A DNA stretch of 31,509 nucleotides from a virus: IMG/VR virus record IMGVR_UViG_3300013132_000162, positions 1 through 31,509 of that record. One strand, written 5' to 3'. The first letter of the stretch is position 1; every line of letters starts with the position of its first letter. The translations under genes and the position numbers were made by a program. The notes under the pieces were generated by a model. The model ran no database searches. It had not been told where the DNA came from and saw nothing but the letters and a program-made list of their open reading frames with translations. Of the stretch, positions 16,019 through 26,500 are shown piece by piece.

Positions 16019-17572
16019 TTAGAATTGCAAAATTACCTTGATATCTTCTTTTTGGCTAGACGATCTTGTAACAGAGGGTCTATTATCTACATGAATGATG
16101 TTTCCAGAATACTTTTGAACTTCTGGACTAGACACACCATTAATAAAGTTCTGTCCAAAATAATATGTCCTACTATTTATTGAGGTAGATATACCATTGT
16201 AATTTGTATCAATAGATAATCCAGCACTTCCACCTTGAATTATAGTAGTGCCACCAACACCAGGAGATGATGTGAATCTATTCATATTAAATCCATAAAT
16301 TGGTGTGGAGTTTTTAGTACCATCACTATTAAATCCAACAAGAGTTCTATCTTGCCAGTATTTTAAAACTCCAGTATTTTGATCATATGAAATGACTCTA
16401 CCAACAGCAGTAGATGCTACTCCTACTGTTTGGGTAACTAATGCATCGGCAATAAAAGTTGCAGTGCTATATCCAGTACCAACAAGTTTCAATGCATAAA
16501 CTGCACTTGCCTTATCTTCAGTAAGGATAAAACTTGAATTGTAAACCAATGGATTTTCAATTACACCAACTCTTGAAATTTGATTTCCTGTTATAAAATC
16601 TGGATTTTGTGTGTCGTTTTCAATTCTCGCGTAAAGTGCAACTCTATTAGCCCCAAGTTCTCTATAGATATCTGCTCCATGTCCACCTTTTGGAGGAATA
16701 ATTACGTCAAAGTTTGGTTGAGTAGTTCCTACAGGTACGTTTCCTGCAACTAAATCAACTGTTCCATAGGTATAACTAGATCCACCATTGGATATTGTAA
16801 TAGATTCTACTTTAGAATTATTGTTGATGATGATTGTTGCTTCGGCACCAATCCCATCTCCTTTAATTGGAACTCTAGTGTAGGTTGTGTTTGCAGTTCC
16901 AATGCCAACACCACGATTGGTAATCGTTACAATTTTGATCTGTCCGCTTGTAGCGGCATTGTTTCTTACTGTTGAGTTTGTATCACTAGTTCCCCAATCT
17001 TTTGGAACAGGAATAAAATTTGAAGTTTCAAACTTGATAATATCGCTAGGAGCAATTGTATACAGATATTTCCAAATATATCCATCACCACTTGTACCTG
17101 CGGATCTTGGTTCTAAATCTGTAAAGATTGGCTCATCAAGAGAAGGTCTTCCTTCTGGGTTTTCTGGATTTGTTCCATTTTGTAAACAGATATAAACTCT
17201 GTAGTCCGAGTTTACGACATAATAATTTGCAGCATATAAACTAGTTGCATCAGATGGTTTTGATGTATTAGTTCTACTTATATCATGTCTATACATGTCA
17301 TAAGTAATTCCCGATGTCCAGGTTATCTTTCTAATAATTTGTTTAATATTTTCTGTCGATATTTTTTTGACTGCAATTGCAGTATCCCAATATGAATTCT
17401 CTTCACTAAAATTATCCTTTGGTGCTGGAGGATTTGTGTCCCACGTCGTACTATATTCTGACGCATTGGGAAGTCCTACAAAAACATAATATGAGTTGTC
17501 TGAAGAACTAGCTACAGAAACAAAATTCTTAGCACTCAATATTCTAAATTGATCTGTTATAATAGCAGCCAT
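16019..17572 (-). CDS. gp8: Baseplate wedge protein (gp8-like)
   Basis: A 517-aa protein; T4 gp8 is 334 aa. The N-terminal half is gp8-like: 'TDQFRILSAKNFVSVASSSD', 'YWDTAIAVKKIS', 'YDMYRHDISRTN', 'YRVYICLQNGTNPENPEGRP' and 'YIWKYLYTIAPSDIIKFET' (163-182). Residues about 210-280 are an insertion with degenerate Gly-x-Gly-Tyr repeats ('VESITISNGGSSYTYGTVDL'). 'PPKGGHGADIYRELGANRVA' (293-312) is a gp8 hallmark, and the C-terminus 'NIIHVDNRPSVTRSSSQKED' then 'IKVILQF' is typical. gp8 is part of the wedge with gp6, gp7 and gp25. The start lies 18 nt after the giant upstream gene. Confidence 0.92.
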   Translation of the reverse strand: MAAIITDQFRILSAKNFVSVASSSDNSYYVFVGLPNASEYSTTWDTNPPAPKDNFSEENSYWDTAIAVKKISTENIKQIIRKITWTSGITYDMYRHDISRTNTSKPSDATSLYAANYYVVNSDYRVYICLQNGTNPENPEGRPSLDEPIFTDLEPRSAGTSGDGYIWKYLYTIAPSDIIKFETSNFIPVPKDWGTSDTNSTVRNNAATSGQIKIVTITNRGVGIGTANTTYTRVPIKGDGIGAEATIIINNNSKVESITISNGGSSYTYGTVDLVAGNVPVGTTQPNFDVIIPPKGGHGADIYRELGANRVALYARIENDTQNPDFITGNQISRVGVIENPLVYNSSFILTEDKASAVYALKLVGTGYSTATFIADALVTQTVGVASTAVGRVISYDQNTGVLKYWQDRTLVGFNSDGTKNSTPIYGFNMNRFTSSPGVGGTTIIQGGSAGLSIDTNYNGISTSINSRTYYFGQNFINGVSSPEVQKYSGNIIHVDNRPSVTRSSSQKEDIKVILQF

Positions 17573-17587
17573 TTGGAGTTTTTTATG

Positions 17588-17595
17588 TATTTATG
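17588..17595 (-). promoter_or_regulatory. Late-promoter-like CATAAATA before gp8
   Basis: CATAAATA on the minus strand overlaps the stop codon of the 3681-aa gene and lies about 15 nt upstream of the gp8 ATG (17572). It is the only clear late-type motif between core baseplate genes after gp25. It could boost gp8 relative to the 11-kb gene before it. Confidence 0.4.
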
Positions 17596-20500
17596 TAGTA
17601 TAATCTCGGTATTTCAGAGGAAGTAATCTTTGAACTGTTGGAGAACTTGAAACTCCAGCAATACCATTGATATAATTTGTAAATGCTTTTGGATATACTC
17701 TATTCATAGTAGAAAGTCTTCCCCAACTATATTCGCCATAGAATGAACTAAATCCAAGTCCTATAAGATTATTATATGAAGTAAGACTTATGGTTACTTT
17801 TGCAACATAAGTCAATCCAATACCAGGGACAGCAGTTTGTGCAATCGAAACTGCAACAGCCTTATAAATGTTATCCAAACAAGTTGTTCCAATACCTACG
17901 GTTCCACCGGTTTCATCTTTTGCTGTTACTCCATTTCCAACATTTGAATTCTTAACTACGAAATAATATCCAGTTTGAATTCCACTGACACCGGTTGTGG
18001 CAATACCGACAGTATTGATATTTAAATCTCTTAGATAAGAATTCTGTGGAATAAAGAAGTCAAATACTAATCCCGTTGTTGCAACAGAAACTGATGTAGT
18101 TTTAATTCCTGTAATAATACCAAAGTCGCCTTCAAATGTAACATTAGATATTTCTTCTTTAGTAACTTTTGGACTTTGAATTAAAACTAATGGCGGATTT
18201 GTTGATGTATACCCATAACCAATTGCAGAAACTCCAATAGATGTTACAACACCATTCGTTATGGTTGCAGAACCAGAAGCTCTATATGTTGATCCAAGAC
18301 CAACTGGATTTGAAACAACCACGTCTGGTGCCGAAGTATATCCATAACCACCATCACTGATTACAAACGAAGTAATTGTTCCAGCGGCAGAAACAACTGC
18401 AGTTGCAGCTGCTCCAGAAACTGCATCTTGAGATGTAATAGTAATTTTCTTGTAGTTTGTACTTCCAGTAGTATTTTCTTTTTGTGAATCAAAGAAAGTC
18501 TTTGCATTTTCCACAAATACTACTGAAGATGTAATTCCAAGACTATTAATTATATTTGTTGATGGTTGAACAAATGGTTCATAAAGAACTCTGGTTTTTC
18601 CAACTTCTAATCCATCAATAATTTTATCTTCAGTTTGATAGCATAGTGTAACAGGTCTTACATAGGTCTCTCCAAATGTAAGTCCAGGATTAAAATAAGT
18701 ATTCGTATTTACATAATCACTTGCAGGAATACTTGTAACAAGTCTTTCATCTTCAGTTAAGAAAATTGAATCATCAATTAATTGTAAACCGTCACCTACT
18801 TCAATTGGTTCTAAAACATCGACTAAAGCAACATCAACATTACTAGTGCCTTTATAGAAGAGAATTTTTGAAGTATCTCCAGATTTTGGTGGTTCTGGGA
18901 ATGTAATTAAATTACCTCCACGGAAAATATATCCAGATCCAGGTACTTGTAAAACATCATTAATAAACACTAATAACGTTGCCTGAATATCAATATTTGA
19001 TCCAGGTCTTGTTCTAATAGATGTAAGAGCTTCATTTATTTTAATTTGAAAGATTTTTCTTTCTCCATCAAATAAAGCATCAAATGGATCAATAACCTGT
19101 AAATCGCCAATAGACCAACCAGCAAAAGAGTCTGTATGAGTTCTATCAACAGTAAGTCTGAATTCTTGATAGGATAGAGTTGTATTTGTTGGAATACCAA
19201 CTGTACCACCGATTGCAACGGTAAGAGTTTCACCTTGACCATATCCATAGCCACTGTTTCTAACTTCAAAATTGACAATGCTTGAACCTTGGCCCACCAC
19301 AATATCAACTTTTGCACCACTTCCAATTCCAGGAATTGAAGATGAACTATAAATGAGTGGAATATTGCTATAAGAAAGTGGAGAATCAATAAAGACAACT
19401 GGAGGATTTGATCTAGTATATCCAATTCCGGGATTCGTAATCGCAATACTTACGACGCGACCATTTTGAACTGCTGCGGTTCCAATAAATTGAATATTTG
19501 GAGTTCTTGTACTTGAAGTTCCAACACCAACTCTTACAGTCTGCGCTCCAGAACGATAACCAGAGCCGCTGTTGCCAATACTAATTGATTGAATTGTGCC
19601 AGCAATAGAAACAACCGCAGTTCCTCCAGCTGAAACTAAAGGTTGGAATCCAAATCCAGCAGTTGAACCAACAGAAACAAGTATACCTTTCCTTGGCAAT
19701 CCTGAGGCATTAATATCATATGATTGTGATGCATTACCAATGAACGAGATTGTAGTAATTCCAGAAGACTCTGAAAGACTATAATTACCAGTCACCGTAA
19801 TTGGAGATGTATTTCTGGATGGTTGTTGGAAAATTTGATTTACCAATATCACCGCATTGCTAGTGCTTACACCAGTAATATTTGATGCATTAGATTTAAG
19901 GATAAAACTGGTATTAACTCCAGTAAATGATTCTGAAATATCATCAAATATTTTATTGTAAAAATATGCATCAGAAGAAGAATTTACATCTCCCGATCTT
20001 AAGAAGACTCTACCACTAAATGTGGATCCAGTTATCAGTCCAACATAATCCTGTTCATCCGCTCTACTTGATGGATTTGTAAATGGTATTTGCCCCCATG
20101 GAGAATTTGCAAAGTAAATTGTATTTGCATCGATATTATAATTTCCCGATAATTTAGTAACTACGGTTCCTACTTGGTGCGTAGCAATTCCAGTACCAAG
20201 CCATCCTCTTTGAACAATAGCAACATTAGTTGCACCAAATCCCAAAGTATCAAGTCGCATAATTTCGTTATCAATCTTTATTAAATCTCCACTGAATATT
20301 GACGTAATTCCGGATAGAGTAACAATATTTGTTATTGCTTCTACATATGTTCCAACAGTTGTTGTTATTGAAGTGCCAACGATTGGTGATTGTATTACGT
20401 TATCAATTGCAATCATCGATCTAGCATTTTGATTCGATCCTTTAACAATATGTGAAGTTCCAATTCCAACACTGGTTATGTCTAAGAACTTTGGTGGACT

Positions 20501-23500
20501 TGATAAAGCATCAGCAGCTGATCCAGCAAACTTTAGATATAAGTTATCTGTTTTATATGCATATAAAGTTCTTGGAAGTTTATCAGTAACTCCAATTCCA
20601 GAAATTGATGTGGTTGCAATTCCAATGGCATTGGCACTATTGGTATCAGAACCACCATATTCATAATAGATTTTTTCACCAGTTACAAAGAAATGTTCAG
20701 GAATCTGTAATCTATCATTTGCTAAATCTACAATATTAGTAGATGTTCCATCAAAATATCTTTCAAAAATTGGTCGTTGTCTATACGTCAAACCAAAATT
20801 TTTCTTAGAAGAAATAGCAGTTCCTTCATAGAGTGCATGACCACCATCTACAGCAGCATTATTTAAAGATATTTCTCTAGGATAATCATGAGCATGTAGT
20901 GCTGTAATTGCTTCTTGATATACTCTGACTTGTGTTTGTATATTTGCTCTTGGCGTAAATTTGAGTACCGTATCATCACCAACTCGATCAACTGTGAAAT
21001 CTCCAAGAGAACCATTAGTTTGAATATACCCAAACTCTGATATGTATGCATTAGATTGATTTTTTAATACAACCATTTCAGAAATCTGATACTCATTATT
21101 TGTAAAATCTTCGACAACACCAATATAATAGGCTGCATCATGATCTGATGGGAACGATGCGACATTCACTGCTGTTGGAGAACCCGATGAAGCAATGCTT
21201 GTAAAACCAGATCCAACGAATCCGTCAAAGATGTATGATGTTCCAACACCAACTGAAGATGAGTTTGCAATTGAAACACGAATCGTATTTACAAAATAGT
21301 TTGTTGAAAGACCCGCGTATGGAATAAGATCAACATTTAAATTAGATCCTGAAAGATATGAATAATATGTGCCAATTCCTGGAGAACCATATGAAGAGAG
21401 ACTTCCAGTTGTTAACTGCCCATAATCCATATATGAAACATCAGTTCCATTATGTACAACACTGAGTTCATCAACTTCATAGTAGGATCCATCTGTTGCC
21501 CCAATTACAACATAAATTTTTGATCCTCTATAAGTAGATGCGATTCCAACAACGGTTGTGGCAGTTGATGTTCCTGAAGGAATAGTTACACTCGATGATG
21601 CAATACTTACAACATCACCAAGGTTTAATTGCCCAACGGACGTTGTAAGATCGCTGACAGCAAGAGCTGAGAATGAAACATTATAACTATTCTCTTCATA
21701 ATAATTTGGATGAAATTCTAATACACCCTCAGAACCAAAAACACTAAAGTCAAACGCTCCAAGATCATCATCATTATAAATTTTTCCATACTGATTCAAA
21801 TACCCATAATTATCGTCATGCAATAATGAAACAAGAAGAATTTGATTTTGATCAGCATAAGCCAAATCATTTACAAAAGTCACATACTTTTTATATCTTG
21901 CAGTAGATAATGTAAAGACATCGATATTTGAATATTTTGTAGATCTTGGATTGCTATTAAATTCTGGTGAAAGATCATCAATCATCAGAACTCTATTACC
22001 AATAGACTCCAAATAATCTTGAAGAATCGCAGATTCAAAAATTATTTGATTAGATGCATAATTTGCTCCAATTATTATGTTATTTTCTCTAGCGAGATCA
22101 AAGTCAGTTTTACAATGTAAATTAAGTGAAGAATCTAATTCAACAATTACATTAGATTCAGTTCCAACAGTTGATCCTATACCTACACCCACAGGTAAAG
22201 ATTTTACTTGAAGATCTGCAAACTTTTTAAATCCTACTGGATGATTTAATTCGTCAACACTACTATCCCAGGTTTCAAGTGGAATATTTGTTTTAACTGA
22301 ATATGAAAAATATTGGTAATAATCGTTGTCATGAATTTTTTGAAGATCATTACTCAAAAATCCAGTTTCTTTTTGCCAACCTTTTTTGACAACTGAAGAT
22401 GATTTAACATCATAAATTGAATTAAAATTCAATACGCTTACAATTTCAGCTTGAGTTTTAGATGATTCTCCAGATACAACTTCCCCAGAATTAAAATCTA
22501 TATTTGAAGAAACTTTTAATAGTGAATTTTTATTATTCCATCTTACAACTTCACCAGATGCAGATTGTGAATTAACAATTTCACCTTCTAAGAAATCATT
22601 GGTCTTAAATTCTGGTACAAATATTGGAAGATCTTTTTCTGGTATAATTCTACCAGCAGAATTAATTGAATCATAATTTCCTGGTATTTCTCCAGTTTTA
22701 AGTAATCCAGAAATATTATAAGAAACTGTTCCTCCAATACCTCCAATATTTGGATCTAAATTCGCAATTGTAAAGAATCGATATCCATAGCTCTCTGAGT
22801 TGTATCCTTTAGCAGTAGAACCAATTCCAACACTAATATTTTCAATTAAAATTCTATCACCAATTGCAAATGGATAAGATCCAGCATCACTGAAACTAGA
22901 ACCTAAGGTAACCACAACATCTTGAGATGCTGGTATAAATCTTATAGTGCTAATACCAACACCATTTCCATTGTTTACTGGTCGAATAACTGAAGTTTCT
23001 TTATCGAGGTTATACGCATTACTTAAAATAGTAACATTCTTGTCACCTAAGTTGTATCTCAGATTTGTTTGTGAATTTACTTCCCCTGTTAATTCATCAA
23101 CAACAATTAAATCTGGAGCAACATTATAGTTTCTACCCACAGACGCAATTCCAATAGATTCAAATGAATATAAATCTTTGACTTGTAAAATTTGTGGAAG
23201 ATTTGCTGTTGGTCTCAAACTTAAATCTGATGGATAATCAAATCCAATATCTTGCAATTCAATTTTATTAATTGAACCAATACTTGTTCCATATGAAACT
23301 AAGATATCTCCAGTACCAATTCCACTACTTACATAAGAAACTTTTGGTAAAGTTTTATATGAAAGTCCTTTGGAAATTAAATCAATACCAACGATAGATC
23401 CATAGACTTGAGTAGAATTAGTAGAGTATTTTAATTCTCCATCATTTTGTGTGTAGAGAGCGTTCTCTGGATAATCTTTGATTGTATATGTGAACTGTGT

Positions 23501-26500
23501 TCCGCCCGCAGAAATAACTTCATAATTTCCAGAGTATAAACTCGTGATAACTCCGGAAAGGACAGAAACATTTGCATAATCTGCAGACTGAAGATTATGA
23601 GTTGATGCTGTAGATACAGTTACTCGATTTAATGTTGTAGTTCCATCTAAAGTATTGTCATAATTTGTTGTAAGGCTATGAGTATTGCCAAGTCCAATAT
23701 TTGTAAAATAAACTAGTGATGCTGTGGTTGCAATTCCAACAAAGGAACCTGTTGTTCCTAACCCAACCTTAACTGTAGAAATTCCTAATAAATTATCACC
23801 AAGACGTGCAGCATAGACAACACTATCATTTGCAAGTTGATAACTGCTTATTCCATCTGTTGAAATGGAAACAGCATTCCCGCCATTGGCATTATAGATT
23901 AACTGAGTTCCAGTTTCAATCTCATGTTTTGGTAACCATAATGCCTGAGTAGGGATTGTGATTTGAGTCAGACCTGCTCCAGGATTTGTAAATGTCAGAG
24001 TATATCCAATTCCTGGGCCAGCAGTTGTTCCTAAACCAACAGATTCTTTTGGATCAAAATAAATTTGCTTATCTAATTTGAAATTATAAGTTGAAGTTGA
24101 AATACCAAATGGTAATATAAACTTTCTTGGTTTTTCTGTAATCGCAATTCCGGCGGAAATTGTAGATATTCCTTGAGTTTCATTATAACTACGTCTTACT
24201 CGAATTCTAGACGAAACAGTATCTACATTTAAGACCTTTACTTGCTCTGCAAGAATTTGATAAACATCATTCTCTTTGATCGTAACTAAATTACCAGATA
24301 CATTAAAATAAGTTACCAATCCAGTATATCCAGTCGAACCAATTCCAGTAGTTACTAAAAGTTCATTTGCAATTGATGTAATTTTTCCACTCGTAGTAAT
24401 TCCAGAAGCTGTGAATGTGATGGTCTCACGATTTAAATAATTATGTGGATTTGGCGAATAACCAACAAAATTCTTAGCATCAGCAATTGGAATCATTTGG
24501 ACATTAGTTAATGTAGAAGTAGCAATTCCAACACTTGTTACTTGTTTTCCTCCTACAATCGAAACTTTTGCGGAAATGCCAAATCCACCAGTAGTTTCGT
24601 TATCAAATACAATTTTATCACCTACTTGATAGTTTGATCCACCTGTAGTAATTCCAATCGAGTCAATACCAGATTTTGTTGTACTCTTGATCAAAGATAA
24701 CTGTTTTTTGATTTTATTTGAATCTAAAACGTAGTCATAATAACTTCTAGATTTTGTGAGATGATATGGATGAGTGTTTCTACTCCAATTAGTCTCGTTA
24801 ATGTTTATCTCATCTTGATTTGAACTTGCAAGATAATTAAATGATATTGGATTTGACTTATAGGTATTTCCTATTACATATGGGAATACTGGTCTTCTAT
24901 AAGATTGGAATATTCCTGTGGAATCATTTATTGAGTTTATAGTGCAGAAGTATGCGTATGTACCATCTGGATATTCTGGAGTTGAACCATATTTTGCATT
25001 ACTTGCATCAAGATCTCCAGTATTTGTAAATTGATAATCTTCTACGAAAAATCCTAAGGGATATCTTAGAATATTGGGTCTTACAGAACTTGAAACTTGC
25101 GTATATCCGGAAACCATTCTCTTAACAGAACCATTAGAATCAAAACCATATGGCCCATATATTGGATTTCCATCATAAGCCCAACCAATAATTGGTGAGT
25201 GGGAAGATGAATTGATTTCAGATCCTCCAGATGTTCTTAAATCTGGAACATAAATTGGTCTTTCGCCAACCGTTTCTTTTGCAAGTGATGAAGATCTCAA
25301 TCCTCTAGATGCATAAGCATGACCATATTGCAATCCGTATGATTCGGTTTTAGACTTTAATAAAATGCCGTCATCAAGATTAATCTGATTAAAGTATAAT
25401 AATCTTTCTACTTCATTTACTCTCCAAGATTTTATTTCTGCTTCAAACTGAGCACCAGATCCTGCTGCAATAATATCAATATTTGTACCTTCGGAATATC
25501 CAAGACCTTCAAAAATTACTTTTACATCTACTAATTGTCCATTTTGAACAACTGGAGATAATACGGCACCAGATCCTGTTGAACTATTGATAATCAGATT
25601 TGGTGACGAATTATAGTCATGCCCAGGTTTTGTAACAAAAACTTGCTTGATTTTTCCATTTGAAATAACTGGTATTACTTCTGCCCCAGATCCACTATTC
25701 AGAGAGAATGTTGGTTGCCTATTATAATTGATAATCTCTTCACTTCCATATTCTACACCAGAAGAAGTGAGAGAAACTGACGTAATATTTCCTCTAAAGA
25801 TGGGATTTAAGATGGCCTCAAAACTTTGTCCAGTTAAGGTTGAAATTCCAATTCTACTCTTGATTGTAAGTAGAATTGTAGATCCACTACTTACATATCC
25901 GCTACCACCATTAATAACAGAAATGGTTCCAATTTTCTTTTTCTTTGCTGTGGAAAGCAATTTATGATTTCCAGCACCATATGATGTCAAATCAACGGTA
26001 TTAATTCCAACGGCAGAATCTGTAAAGGTTTTGTGTAATTTAATAGTGAATCCATCCTGAACCTTGACGTAGTATTTTGCACCTGTTGTAAGTCCACTTA
26101 CGTTTGTTCCGCCCTGAGTATCATAGATTACTTCTTCCGAATCTCGGAACTTATGGTAGGAAGAGAAACCAATCGTATCATTCGTTGTATTGACCTGTAA
26201 TGCCCCTGCGGATGAGTTGAAGGATGAAGAGTGGTCAAACTCGATTAAATTAGGTTTGACCAAAACTCCAGATCCACCTCCACCGGCAATTGTAATAATT
26301 GGATCTTCCAGATAATCAAATCCGGGATCAATGACATCGACTCGGACTAAAGATCCAGTTACAGTGCAAATGCCAGTTGCTCCAAAACCAATTGCATCTG
26401 CAATATGAAGAGTTGGAGGGTTGATAACATCATAATCACTTCCAGATGCAGTTGGAACTACCTGCTGCAGTGGACCATAAAAGATAATGTCGGTTGTTTT

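Noticed and set aside
19036-19446. 136-codon minus-strand frame inside the giant gene
   Set aside because: It is fully nested out of frame in the 3681-codon gene; its Leu/Ile-rich composition is typical of shifted frames in AT-rich coding DNA.
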